From Takakia lepidozioides (taxonomy: Eukaryota; Streptophyta; Takakiopsida; Takakiales; Takakiaceae), in assembly GCA_030704615.1 (NCBI GenBank), contig CM060731.1, positions 21,452,001-21,516,000 on the forward strand: DNA of 64,000 nucleotides, read 5' to 3'. Position 1 is the stretch's first letter. Every line of letters starts with the position of its first letter. This document shows, in pieces, positions 11,039 to 23,984 of this stretch. A program made the position numbers and the translations under genes. The notes under the pieces are model-generated. The model had not been told where the DNA came from. It saw nothing but the letters and a program-made list of their open reading frames with translations, and made no database searches.

Positions 11039-11360
11039 TGTTGCATATGTTGCGATTTTTCGCAATGTCGGAAAGGGCTGCCTTGTTTGTAAAACATGTA
11101 TACAAAGTTCTTAAATCTAGACAAGCAGGCGATGTCTCGTCATGAAAGGTAGTTTATTTTTTCATCGGGTTTGGTTAACGAGCCTCTAAAATTGAGTGCG
11201 TCAACGTACACCACTTCTGCCCCCACCCCCAATATTGCCCCGGGCCAAAAAAAATAAAAAAATAAAAAAATAAAAAATAAAAAATTTGTTCGAGGGCCTG
11301 CCAAACATGGACAAGTGTCAGTATGACAGCTCATTTGTTTTCCACGGCCTCTATACAACC
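11039..11360. other. No supported gene; A-rich run
   Basis: Non-coding sequence with a TAAAAAA-type low-complexity run at about 11248-11285. It probably represents the 3' flank of the SWIM fragment. Confidence 0.4.
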
Positions 11361-12075
11361 AAACCCTAAATAAGCATTCATGATGACCATATGATTTTTT
11401 TTTAACCTCTTCTTCAATAACAGAAACTTGAAGAAGTTTGACAATGATAGAGCTTAACTTTTTTTTTCACCTCTTCTTCACAAACAAACCCTATATAAGC
11501 ATTCATGATGACCATCTGATTTTTTTGTCACCTCTTCTTCAATAACAGAATCCTAAACAAGTTTCACAAGGATAGCTCAATGTTTTTTTTTACCTCTTCT
11601 TCACAAAGACACCCTAAATAAGCAATCACAATGACCATGTGTTTTTTTTTCACCTCATCTTCAATAACACAAACCTGAACAAGTTCCACAATAAACCGCT
11701 CATTTTGTTACACATCTTCACAAACAAAGCCTAAATAAGCTTGAAGATGACCATCTGTTTATTTTTCACCTCATCTATATTAACAAAAACCATTGCCTGT
11801 TGCACAATGAGGGGTCATATTTTGGGGCCTGTTCTTGCCCATCCTCATTATTTTTAACCTCTCCTTCAATATTTCATCCATCCAACATCCATCCACCATG
11901 GATGAAATACTGGAAACGTCAGATAGCTTGGCAATGAGCATCCAAACTTTTCTTGCATCTTGTTCATGCAATAATCCCTAAGTAAGATTCATGATGACTC
12001 ACCCAGCATTTTTTTTCACCTCTTCTTCAATAAGAAAACCTCAGTAAGTTTCACAATGACCATTTCATTCTTTCT
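11361..12075. repeat. Satellite-like array, about 120 bp unit
   Basis: The phrase 'taagcattcatgatgaccat', or a close variant, recurs at about 11371, 11494, 11616 and 11733, a spacing of 118-123 bp. A decayed copy lies near 11980. Each unit has two halves, both carrying a T-run followed by 'cacctcttcttca', so the long unit seems to have arisen from a roughly 60-bp duplication. The copies are diverged. Confidence 0.75.
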
Positions 12076-12659
12076 ATACCTCTTTTTTTAAGCGCTATAA
12101 CTGCTTCCACGACAATAGGACCCTTTCTAAACAGAGGACTCGGGTATGGGGCCTGCTTCTTCCTCCAATAAACCCCTGGGCTCACGCTTAGAGGGCAAAG
12201 CGTGAGCCGAGCTCTTGGGCTCACGCGGCGAGGCTCACGCCGTAGCTGCACTCACCTGCAGTCTACTGCACATTCCCTGGCTTTAGGACGCATTGTTGCT
12301 GCCTTTCCAGCCCCCGCTCTTGCCACTCCAAGAGCCCTCACCGTGCTAGAGTTTCAGATTGAAACTTCCAACTCAAGCACATGCTTCACAAGTGCCTGAT
12401 TTGCATATAAGAGGGACCAGCCCCCTCTCTTCACTCATACCTCCTCATGAGCTTGGAGCTGAAGCTCCCAATAGGCTGCGATGCATCCCCTCGCAGCTCC
12501 ACTACTGCTCCTCATCTACCCGCAACAACTGATTTCGGGCAGAAATACCTGGAGCTGATCATATCATCTCCAACCTGCAACACGCCAGCTTCCCATGCGC
12601 ATCCCACATTCCTGCAGCTCCTTAACTCGGCCTTCAGCTGAAGAAGACGACCACCAGTT

Positions 12660-13110
12660 CGTCCACTCGTGGCCATCATTTCCTCCGCTTCACACTAGAA
12701 GCCCAAACTTGGTTGCCATAGCGTTGAGCTATGCCTCTTCAACATAGGCTACCCGCTTCTCTATCCATTGCAAACTTGCAACCTGTTCGCCTTTGCACTC
12801 TATCCGCTTTGGATAGGCTTATGCACGGATCCCTGCACTCTAGGCTGAACTGCTTCTCATGATCTAAAAACACAAGTGCTACAACTAACTCGAACCTGGC
12901 ACTCATAGACTCGAGCTGATTTTTCTCGAGTGATAATGAAAGAATGATACAAGCACACAAGCTCTCTCAAACTCACGTACTTGCTCACTCATATATTAAG
13001 TCAAGCCAAGTGCATCCCACGCCATGGGGAATCCACACTACGGCGCCATAGCTAGACGCGGTGAGGCTCAACTCGAGAAAGATGAGTCCACTGCGATCTG
13101 CCTGAAGATA
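12660..13110 (-). repeat. Dispersed repeat family, copy 1 (inverted)
   Basis: The reverse complement of about 12850-13090 matches 54556-54805, including 'ccatggcgtggg', 'ggcgcc' and 'tcgagttgagcctcaccgcg'. A more diverged relative in the same orientation as this copy lies at 34320-34580. The part beyond (12180-12660), with CTCACGC motifs and 'gcagctcc' phrases, may belong to the same element. Confidence 0.65.
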
Positions 13111-14640
13111 GCAATGCCAGGTGCCCAAACATTTATTGGCCCCTGGATTGACACTTGGATCAATCCCAAATGTCAATATATAAAAACTAGCTATTTCCTA
13201 GCTAACTTCACACTAGTGGTAAAATAACTTGACAACTCTCTTTCTCATTCATCTTTTCTCATCGCACATTCATCCATTGTTCATCCACTCATTTCATCCA
13301 ACTCATTTTCAAAACACACTCAAACATCAATCAACCACTCCACAATGTTGTTGCTCATCCGTAGGCTCACTCTTAAAAAAAACGCTCCCTTTTCGATGCT
13401 GGAAGCCCACGGTAATAGGGCTTCTAGCAGGTACAAGTCCGCGGTAATAGGGTGAAAACCGTGAGCAGAATTCTGCTCACAGTTTTTTCTGCTCACAATC
13501 TAGCACGCCCAGTAGTGGGTAGCGTAGCAGCCGTGGGCCGTGAACCACGATATCACACGGCCACGATAGCATAGGCTTTACTAGTAGAAGGAGTAGTGAG
13601 GGACTGTGGGCCGTGTACCACTAAATCACACGACCATGAGCCACGACCACGACCACGACCACGGACCACTTTTTTGGCAAACCTTTTAGGTTGCATAGGC
13701 AGTTAGACAGCGGTCATTAACGACCGCAGGCTGTAAACGGCTCTTTCGAGCATAGTATAAAAAAAACTGCGCGCAACTTAGGAATCATCAGTGTATCAGT
13801 GTGGAATCAAAGCGATTCAATGTGTACTTAGGCTATGATGTAGTGACTCTGAAGTAAAGCCATGTTTTTCCCAAGTACTGATGCGTAGAGTGATTGTGAG
13901 ATGAAGAGAATGTGTATTATGAGAGAGCGTGAGATGGAGAGAATGTGCATCATCTCTAAATGGATCTTCTCTGCGACGGCATAAAGTACTGAATGTTTAG
14001 ATCGGACTAAATCGCAGCTGTAGCAATACAGCCCCACCTAAGATCCTCATGAATATTGATTATTCCATCAACGTAGACAGTAAATTGAGAGGTTGATTCA
14101 TGGAACATGAATGTTCTACCGTCAACGATTACTCGGTAATCGTACTGCAGACATACCGTCGGACAACCTCTGTCAAGTGTCTTTGGGAAATAGATCATGC
14201 TGATAGAGGTCTATTTTGTCCAAGTCACGAACCAGCGGTTAACAAGCCTCACAGAGAGTTGCCGCTTCAGTAGCTGCGCAGGGAAATGAGCATGACTATT
14301 GGGCATGTCAAATCAAACTATTCTAGTGTCACCTATAGCCTGAAGAAGGTCAGACAACAGGAAACAAGACGGATCAGAGAGTGCGGGGAGGCGAGATGAA
14401 GCCGCCCCAACAACCTCTGCCCGACGTAAAATAGATTGAGCTTAAGCCTTTTGCAAAGCAACAGAAACTCGTTGTCTAAGGAAAGCTACAAGAACATAGG
14501 CGTATAGGCTTCCAAGGCTTTTGTTTTCCGCTGCAGGATGGGCACATGTGCAAAGGAACTCGTTGAACTGATGATGCAAACAACCAAAGATCTCGACTGC
14601 CAAAAAAAGGAAGTCAATATATCTAGCTCTACGAACCTTG
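13111..14640. other. Intergenic DNA with palindrome and CCACGA repeat
   Basis: No gene is supported. A perfect 20-bp palindrome, GTGAGCAGAATTCTGCTCAC, lies at 13461-13480. A short CCACGA-type tandem run lies at about 13642-13668. Minus frames at 13828-14198 show no known domain. Confidence 0.45.
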
Positions 14641-14993
14641 GGTTTTTTCCTCTTGGGGGACAGTTACACCCATTTGTATAGTCACCCCGCTTGGGTCTTT
14701 TTATAAATCTATGCAGGTTTGTGTGTATTTCTGTGGAGCCCTTCTTCTCTGGAGCTATTAGTTATATATTGATGCAGGCTTTGCACGGGTGGCATGTACC
14801 AGTGTAGCTGCAATCTGTCTTTATTTTGCTGTTCTTCATTTTCCCCTTAGGGCTGTATTTATATGGAGTGGAACCTCACTTCTCTGCCTTATGGCTTCTG
14901 TAAGGTTATTTTTTCCTTACGTCTCATAAATAAAATTTTCAGGGCTCCAATCCCTCTGTTCTGTAAATTTAGTTTAAAAAAAAAAAAAAAAAA
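14641..14993 (+). mobile_element. Probable non-LTR retroposon 3' end with poly(A)
   Basis: A UTR-like stretch contains an AATAAA-type signal ('ataaataaaattttcagg', about 14926) and ends in about 19 A residues at 14974-14993. No reverse transcriptase is visible upstream. It may therefore be a 5'-truncated LINE copy or a retroposed transcript end. Confidence 0.45.
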
Positions 14994-16470
14994 CTAAGAG
15001 CGTCCAGCTCCGGATTCTAGGGGTTTGGTATCCGGTGAGCACAGCATGAGCAGAAAAGGTGTGAGCAGGGAAAAAAACAATGTGGGCACCATCCGCGGTT
15101 ATAGGAAAGATATGTTTGCAAACGGTAATGCACGGACATATATATTGCTACGTTAATAGGGTCACTTACATGGTCTATCAGTATAATTAAATTAAAACCC
15201 TATGTAGAACATAAAGTTTACTTTAAATAAAGGCGTTGGCGAAAAATTGAGTTTAATGTTATAAAATTATAAATAGCAATATTTCACCAGCGAAACTAAT
15301 TCAAAATATGTGCTCACGCGAGCACAAACAGTTTCGTTTGTGAAACAATTTGTCTGATTCCATGTGGCCGCATTCAAGTCGACCTCTGAAGCTCATCAAG
15401 CAGTACTGACCATAAGCTCTTCGCACAAGGTAGGACCCAACTCCTGTAGTTGCTGCCATCAAGTGGCTCAACTATCCAAGCATTTGTAACATCTTGCGGG
15501 CCCATCACCTGTTACAAAACTACGCGTCCTCACAGTGATAGCAACCCCTGGTCTGGGACTACCAGTAACTTCACTCAAAGATATTGATAGAGAGCTTTAC
15601 TGCTCGTAAGCAGTAGTATAAAGACTTGACAGTTGAATGATACAGGAGAACTAGCCACTTGCAAGATGGGATACCTCTGGAGCCTTGATGCTCCCTTGCT
15701 CCCTACTCAAAAATGAAAGTTACAGAGCGTAGCGATTGTAGATGCCAGACATCCACTCTCAGCATCTACCAGGATAGCACACAGCAGCGCGTTCGGTAAA
15801 AGAAGTGTTGGGCTTTGCCTCAGCCTCTCCCTTAAATTCTCAACAAGGGTGTGACCCCTTTGGTGGCTCTAGCAAGAAGCCATTCCTTGCCGTCATTAAC
15901 CCTAACAGAACCCGAACTAGCTGTCCTAATGGTTCACTTAATCTGAGCTGACTTTTAACAATGGCAATGTAGTTTTAGTTGTAACTTTCCATCACCTTTG
16001 TATAGCGGAATTTCCAAAGGAGGGCTCGTGTTCCTGGTATGTCTTCTGACTGACAATGATAGGGGTCCAGATGAGAGACCCTTTTGGCCGTCACATGAAG
16101 CAGTAGATAAGAAGGGCCCTCGTGATAGCTTCCTCAACTGCTGTCGATCAATCCTGAAGTTTCTGAAGCACCAACCAGACGCACTACATTTAACACGGAG
16201 CAGCTGTTCATCACAGTTGTTATGCTGGAGGCTTGCTTCAGTTTCTTTCCGTCATTTCAGTCATACCCAGGCTGGCCACCCTGAACTCAGTACACCATTG
16301 TCAGCTTCTTGGTCACTTCATTACACCAGTTTGAAACCCAAGAACAGAGTCCAAGCGGGGTTGATATCCCAGAGGAGCTGCTACTTCCTCAAGGTAGTGT
16401 TCTGGCAATTTGTCCAGAGGGACCCATCAAAGAGTATTTCCAACAGTACAGTTTACCAAGGGAACTTCAC
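14994..16470. other. Intergenic DNA and 3' flank of the histidine kinase gene
   Basis: No supported gene. The part from 15030 to 15290 repeats phrases such as 'gtgagcag' and 'ggttatagg/gttaataggg' also seen near 13430-13500, hinting at a small inverted-repeat element. The last several hundred bases before 16477 should contain the 3' UTR of the minus-strand kinase gene. Confidence 0.35.
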
Positions 16471-16476
16471 CTGTAT

Positions 16477-19400
16477 CTACACCTGACCCTCAAGAATCTG
16501 GTGGTGGTCCAAGTAGGGAATAAACTGCCTAAGCACCTGCTCGAGTTTCTGGAACGTCACAGGCTTTGCAATAAATGAATCCATGCCTTGTGAATAGCAC
16601 TCCAACATGTTATCTGCCAGCGCGTTGGCTGTCATCTGCTTTAACACACAACAACATGTTATATACGCAAATGGAATTCCCTAAAAGTATAAAAAGTAAA
16701 ACAGATCCTCTGCCCACTCCAACCGGATGGGATAGCTACACTACCACTCACCTAATCAGCCCACCATGTGTAGGCTGTAACCCAGACACAAGGGACTTGC
16801 TAACTATCCTTATGTTGCCAAATTGAGTCAATTGGAGTTACCATCTGGGGCTGGTTTGTTTCAAACCCTCTCTACACTCATTTTGCCTTTGATGTGGCTG
16901 GTAACCTGAATCTAAAGCTTTGGTTTTCCCTCTCACTGACCCTCCACAAAGCTGAACTTTATCAGACCCACCCACCAATATCCCCACCTTTTCACACAAA
17001 AGAACAGAGGCAATGTATACTGCGTGTCATGAGAGAACATACTGCAATGATTGGAGTTCTTTGTCTCAACAAAGCTTGCAACGGTACATCTGGAAACTGC
17101 ACGTCTGGGGTGAATCCACTAGAGCCACCTCCTGCATTTTGGTTGGCCTCTGCTTCATTTGTATCAGTCCAAGAGCCCGTTGCCTCAAATTTACGAATAC
17201 ACCGCGTCGCCTCAAGCCCATCCATCACCGGCATACACACATCCTGCACTTCAAGAGATGAAAGAGATATTGACCCCATATTTCTCAACCACAGCGCATT
17301 GGTGGAAATTGACCACAGCTGGTAAGAACTTGACGGCCTGCACTTCAAACCTTAACTGTCTGGAATAGATACTGTGAACCTGGTTGTCAACAGAGATAGA
17401 GAAACAGAGAAAGAAAGAGGGGACCAAAAGCCATCTGCTTTCTTAAGGCAAGAGCCCAAATAAGTATAGATGCAAACTGACCATTAAGATGAGGTCATAT
17501 GTGCTCCTCTGAAGTGCTTGCAGTGCCTCAGCCCCATTGCTAACAACCTCCAGTGTGTGCCCTAGCCTCTTCAGCATTGACTGCGCCACCATGACATTCA
17601 CCTTATTGTCCTCCGCAAGCAAAATTCTGGAAGGCCTCTGTCGTCTTGAACCTTGGGAAGAGGCAGCTGGCTCAGTGAGTTTTGCCTCACCCACCGGCAT
17701 CGTCCCTCCCATTTGAGAAGGCCCTGTGGGGGTCCGAGCCTTCACTGGCGAGGACTGTGGAAAGGACCCACCTCCATGCAGATTTCTACTTACTGGTGGT
17801 CCAGGCCACTTACATTGGGGCAGGAAAAGACCAGGAAAGTAGCCTGTCTCTCCCTTCAAGTCCACATCCATATATTCCAACACGCCACCCCTTTGTGAAT
17901 CATATCTATCATCTTCTTTCAGGCTACCTACAGCAGGTTTGGCCGTAACCGGCACACCAAATTCACTGTTGACATTGCTCAGATGTGCAAAGGAAAACTC
18001 CCTCTTTGTGGCGGTCAGAGGATCATCACTTGCATTCCTAAGGAATCTTTGGTTACAATTCACTTCCTTTGAGCCCATACCATCTGGTGAGGAAGGAATT
18101 GAGCTTGAGGCTGATCCTGTGGTCGTGAATGCTGCCAATGGGTTTCCTCTAGAATTGAAGCACAGAGTAGGTTGGCTTCGGGCAGATGAGCTCAATGATG
18201 ATGTTATATTTGTGAAATAGAAATATCCATCCTTCTTTGTGAATGCAAGATCACCATCACTCCTATCCATGTTGACTTCTTGCTTGTCTGACATCATGCA
18301 ATACATTTCATCGGTCATGAGCTGTCCACAGCTTGACTTCTGCCGCACAACTCCCAGGGGTAATGTGAAGGAAAATGTTGAGCCCACATTCTCTTCGCTG
18401 GAAACAGCCAAGCTTCCATCCATCAACTCAACCTACAGACCCACAACTGCCGGAGTCAGTAAAATAACCATGTAAGATAACCTTCACTGCTTTCACCCAA
18501 GAAAAAACGTGGAACCCATGAGCCAATCAGGTACCCCCATTTGCAACCCAGCTACTGAAGCTCAAGCTTCGCTATGAGAGAACCATAAGCTTCATAGTAC
18601 AGATGTTATCCGATCTGCAGGTGCCACAGGAGGCTTCATATGCTGGGGGACAACTTTAATAGGCAGTGGTCGGTGACCACAATCAATCCTTGATTCACAT
18701 AAACAACAGAAGAGTTTGCCAACTTCAACAGGCAGTCATTGGTGACCACAATCAATCCTACAAAACAACAGAAACATTTAAAATCCACTCAGTTCTTACC
18801 AGTTGTTTACAGATAGCCAGGCCCAAACCGGTTCCTCCATACTTGCGAGCATGTGTTGTGCTGACCTGTGTATACCTCTCAAACAAGGATGGCAGTGCTG
18901 CTTCTGCAATGGAACATGTGAAAATACCCAAAATCAAGACCAAGCAGAACACTTCAGCAAATCTACCGATTCCCAAGCCTTGGTAAAGCTAATGATGGCA
19001 GATTGTGAAATGAAAGCTTGTCATTTCTGGCGCGTTTGAGCTGTGAACATATTCAGAAAATTACAGGTGATCACTGAACAACGAGAAATTAGGAGAAAAT
19101 TGACTGAACATGAAAGCTAAACAACCTGAAATAGTTTTGGAGCATATTGACATCTACCACCCAAGTCTATTGAGTTTTACACCTGTCTTAAGGAGGCAAA
19201 AAGTTAGAAACGGTAAGTAAAAACATTGGTGCAATGAAGTTACGCATGCAGTAGCTGGCCCTGGCAGAGAGCGGACTCTACCTGGAATGCCAATCCCAGT
19301 ATCCGAAATGTCACAGTGCAGCCAGAGGGTTTCGTCAGTGCTGCTGGGTGATTCCCTGGGAGAACCTTCGCACCCTGTCCTGGTTGGATGGTTCACAATT

Positions 19401-22400
19401 CTTGTAACCCCCTCATTCTGGCAAGTCATGCAGTTGGATGCATTGTGCAGACCATGGCACAGCTCTGATGGTCTGGAAGCCACGGCGGATTGCAAGGTAG
19501 AGGGTTGGGGAAGTTTTAGCCTTGAAAGAAAGGGTGAAGAATTTTGTGAGAGAGAGGAATGAGTGATTGCTGAAGATCCAAGATTTGAGGTCTCTGAGTG
19601 TCTCTGGGAACCGAAGGGTTCTTGACCATCATTTTTTAGGTGCTGTTTCCTTGAAAACAAGGAGAGGGTGGAGAATGTGGACATTGAAACGCAAGGACTT
19701 TGTGGGGCTTCAACGTGTGTGGACCTTGCATGACTGAAAGACTGAGATCCTGTTGCACATTCCTCTTCACTTGAGTGGGAATGTTTGTCCATGGTGCTTT
19801 CCTTTGTTGAGTTGGCAGGTGGAACCAACCGCAAGACAATTCTGACACCTCCTTCATGTGTAAATTTGATGGCATTGCTGGTCCAATCAGAGGATGGACA
19901 GATTATCAATAACATCCTTCCATTCTCATAGTGCGCCACTCCTATGTTTCACTGTTTATTGTGACCTACATCCACCGGTTGCAAATAGAAACAGGTGTTC
20001 CAAATATAAATCTGGGTGGAACTGGATAGTACCTGACTAGATTGGTAAAAACCTGGCGGATTCTCAGAACATCCCCTATAAGCTGTCAGCATACAATTCA
20101 AGAAATGTCAGAACAAGAGAGAAAGGAAAGAAAGGGACTTTAAAATGTCCACAAGAAGCTCAAAGAGCTATGGGACTGAAAACCAGATAACGCCCTTGGA
20201 AGGCCCAAAGGCCCAAGAGATAAGTAGAACAATAACACCACAGGACAAATTAGAACACAAAAAAGGTAAGAAAGAAAAATTATTACATACATGGGAGGGA
20301 GATGGGGAGTGGGAGAGAATGGACTAATAAGATGTTTTTTGCCGTGGACTTGTGGGGAGAGAGGGAGAGAGAGAGAGTAAAAGAGGGGCCGAATGGAAAA
20401 GGCTACACTCAGAACAGACATTCGTACATTTACACCAAGAGTGTATTTTAGCTGCGCTGATGGGCAGCAAACGGTCTTGTCACTGGAAAGGAGGGCTATG
20501 CACTTCTCACCTCAAGTGGCACATCATCGCTGATGACTCCTTCCAATACTAGTTGTTTGTTTTGCAAGGACACCAAGGCTGTTTGCAACACATGCTTCAC
20601 CACCTCCCTAGGCCTGAATTTCTTAGCCTCAAGTTTCATAGCTCCTGCTCCCAAGACTATAAGTCAGTTGCAACCAAAAAAGCCAGGTGGCTGTAGCCAG
20701 AGTGTGTATTTGGGTTCAAATTCACACAGTACTATGTTAGAGTTCACGCAATTTGATTCACCCAGCCATTGCAACACCAAATTGGGTATTACATTGACCA
20801 TGTGGTTAAAACAACTTAACCCTCAAGATTGGGAGATGTTTTTACTGCCATAGCTCTTAAGAGCCAGTAACATTTCATGGAAAGAATTGGGCTTTACTCT
20901 GGTTGGTCACAAAAATGTTAAAGTAGAAAAGCAAAGGGTGTAGAGAAAAACACACAGAAAGAAAGACACAAACTCTACAACATGCATGGGAAGCTCAAAG
21001 AGTGCTCCTACCTGATTCCGCTTTAGATAGATCAAGGATGTCGTTGATGAGCTGCAAAACTAGGTCACCTGAAGACACCATCACATCCACCAGCTGCCGT
21101 TGCTCTGAATTAAGGGGTGTGGTGGCCAATACCTCTGCCATGCTTACCACACCTGACAAGGGTGACCGTATCTCATGTGACATTGTGGCCAACATCTGCT
21201 TTGCCCTCATTGCCTCCTCTGCAAATCCCCGCATATATTTACAGATTGAAATTAGTCCCCCAACCTCAATTTCTCATTCCCTTCTCATCAAGTTGTACAC
21301 AAGACATCTTACTCAAAGGGCCTTTATAGTACCTAAATGGCCATATGTGTATACCATCTGGTAGTTGTTGGCCACACCTTCTTGACCCTCAGTAACTCCT
21401 TTTTGTTGGAATACTCGCCCCACAAATGGGGCTGGTTTATAGGGGTCAGTCTAAGCGAGCTCACACAAGCAAGAAGGGTCATTTTACTGCTCTGAGACCA
21501 GTAATATACTGATCTTGGAAGAGCAACAGCTTGAGTGAGCCAGGAAATTATCTCCCTGAATTGCCTGCGGGTAGAACCCACTCTACCTGCAGGCCATATA
21601 GAAGATCAGCCAAAAAGCTGCATTATTGGGCAAACAATGCTCGAACACCTGTTACCCAATTCTATTTCAGTGTTCCCTAGAACCTTTCTCAATTTACAAG
21701 AACTGAATGCTTGCCTGTGATATGAATGGTCTTGTGGAGCTCGGATTCCATTGCTTTTTGGACTGCCACTTCCTCTCTCAAGTGAGCGAGCCTCTCTCTC
21801 TTACCTACCTGCCAATATCTACGGCTACAACATCAGATTGTGCACAACCATCCACCTCGTAATGTTCCTCTTTCTTTCCTTCTCTTATTTTTAATTATGT
21901 TAGCAGATGCAATTGGCTTTGCAACAAGACAATGGTATATGGACCCTGGATAACACCTTTATTGGCTTCAGGAGCAATGGTATTCAACAAGGATTATGGC
22001 CTTGGGGGTGAGGGGCAGCCAACAATGCTGAATGAGCAGGCACAGCCAATGAATGTATCTCTTGCTCACCTTCTAAAGACACTGTCAATTTTGGTGGTGG
22101 GACCAAGATAATATACCTTCTGACTACTCTTGTTTTTGTCCCACTTCCAGTCCCTCTGTCTCATGTTAAAGACAATGACATGAAGGTATAACCATGAGGA
22201 GTACCTGTTCAGTGATGTCCACAGCAACGTAATTGATGCCTATGGCATCTCCTGAGCGGCTAAGCACGGGCTCCACAGCAATCAAGAAAGTTTTGACACC
22301 AAAGAGATTGGTGTCAAAATGGATTTCCCGTTGGTCAGGCCAACCAGTCTGTAAAACCTCGCGTTTGAATTCCATGAGCTCTGGAACACCTAAGCCCTGG

Positions 22401-23984
22401 TAGATCTCTATATCCGTTTTCCCTATGACCTCCTGCCACATGTGAACATGCTCTGAATCAAAGGAAGCAGAAAGTAGATGGTAGCATGCTCCATCAAACT
22501 CTGCTTGCCCTAGCCTTGTGGCCGCAGAGGCCAAGCCTTGTTTGGATGGAGCAGGTAACAAAGGAGGAATGAAGAAAACTCGGTACACTTTTGTCGAAGT
22601 GCTCGCCAGCAATAGCCATGCAATCACTGGTAACTCTTGAGGATATCAACAATTTCCTTAGCAATGTCCAGATGTCCATTGGCTAAATGATGCATCTAAC
22701 CATCATCCATGATGACCAACAGGCTGCTAGTCTGAAAAACTACACATCTGTCCATCAAAATGCAGTGGGCAGTAGTGTGGTTTTGGAGGGGGGAGCTGTA
22801 ATCCTGCTCAGGGAACAGGAGGAGGGATGGGAGGTGCAATACCTCTTCAGTCAAGGATGGAAACGCATTGTGAATAAAGCGATATCTCAGGTCCTTGTCC
22901 TGTATGGCCATAGCTACCACATATCAGCAGCACTCGACTGATCACCACCAGTTGTGCAGCAGAGAAGAAATAAGGAGAAAGAGATTGTACCCATAAGACG
23001 TTGTTTGCTGTAGCCTTGTGGCCATTGAGAAGGAGAAAAAGAACAACAAGAACTTTGGTACTATCACAGGATCAGAGGGCCTATCGGACACAGTAGAGAA
23101 GAGCAAAGAAGAACAAAGAAAAGCCACGGAGGGGAGGAGTACAGCGGTTGCATAGGTGCCCCACATGAGGAGGAGCTGAATGTTTAACTCTGGTACGAGG
23201 CAAAGTGAACTATACAACAGAAACCCCCCAAAGATAACATACCTGGTGAGCTACCACCACTGGTGCCTTTCGAAGAGTAAAACGCAGAAAGTTATCAAAG
23301 CGCTCCAACTGCTGCCTCAGCTCCACAGAAGGTTGTGTGGGCAAAGCTGTGGAAGCACTTTGCTCTAGCTTCTTACTCATAACATTCTCTCTATGAATGC
23401 TTTGAGATAAAAGCTTATCCAACCCCTTTGCCCGGTCACGCCAATATTCAGCTGAATTATCTCCTCCCACTTCTGACACACAGCTTTCACTTCCTGGCAT
23501 TGAACTCCATGAACTAGGCCCATCTTCAAAATAATATCCATCACAACGTGGTGGGCTTTCAGTTGTTAAGCCACAGGTATCTGCTGTGGTATTTGCTGTG
23601 TAGAATGCACCAAAATTTTGGAAGAGTACGTGCTCTTCCAAAATTTGCCTTTGCTTTTGCTCAGCCTGCATCCTTTCTATGTTCAGGGATTCAAGTTGTT
23701 CCCTGAGCAGGCTCACAGCATTCGCCTGCCTGTTTTCCCAGAGCCTGGCCAAAGATGTCTGGTGCAAAGCCCCTGACTGGCTTGAGTGCAAGAGTTCTTG
23801 AAAGTGGTCATAGTCGGCAAATGTGATCTCCTTAGAGAAGAGGTGTCCATCAGTCATCTCAGATATCCGAGGGTATATATTATGATGTCGCCGATCAGTC
23901 TGGACCAAGGCTTGCACCGTTGCTGGCCACATTGAAGGTGACCCTACCAAATCCACCATCTCGGAACCTTGTGAATCACTCCCC
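16477..23984 (-). CDS. AHK5: Cytosolic hybrid histidine kinase, AHK5/CKI2 type
   Basis: Eleven phase-consistent exons were read on the minus strand: 23984-23243, 22899-22843, 22432-22206, 21808-21715, 21218-21012, 20644-20511, 20082-20033, 19877-19282, 18903-18800, 18432-17482, 17243-17043, plus the last at 16635-16477. That is 12 if the first is counted as visible. The order is an N-terminal region (MWPATV near the start) with a coiled coil, a PAS domain ([18 protein letters not shown], ending [12 protein letters not shown]), the H-box [13 protein letters not shown]-box [14 protein letters not shown]1 DTGIGIP and G2 [15 protein letters not shown] receiver follows with acidic residues at LLAEDN, phospho-acceptor [19 protein letters not shown] and FIAKPV. 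No membrane segment is seen. This matches the Arabidopsis AHK5 layout, a multistep-phosphorelay kinase implicated in redox, stomatal and root signalling. All catalytic residues are present. The start ATG (23984) is the best in-frame choice, but an upstream exon cannot be excluded. Confidence 0.9.
21713..21716 (-). other. GC-AG intron donor in the AHK5-type gene
   Basis: The exon encoding [20 protein letters not shown] ends ACAG and is followed by gcaagc, not gt. The next exon (from 21218) joins in phase to give [12 protein letters not shown], as in known AHK5 proteins. AG|GCAAG is the usual context of functional GC-AG introns. No GT donor nearby keeps the frame. Confidence 0.75.

Noticed and set aside
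11361-12075. CRISPR-like spacing of repeats
   Set aside because: This is a eukaryotic genome and the intervening sequences are themselves repeats, so it is an ordinary tandem array.
17653-19562. Several open frames on the plus strand across the histidine kinase
   Set aside because: They are antisense to well-supported AHK5 exons and show no domain.
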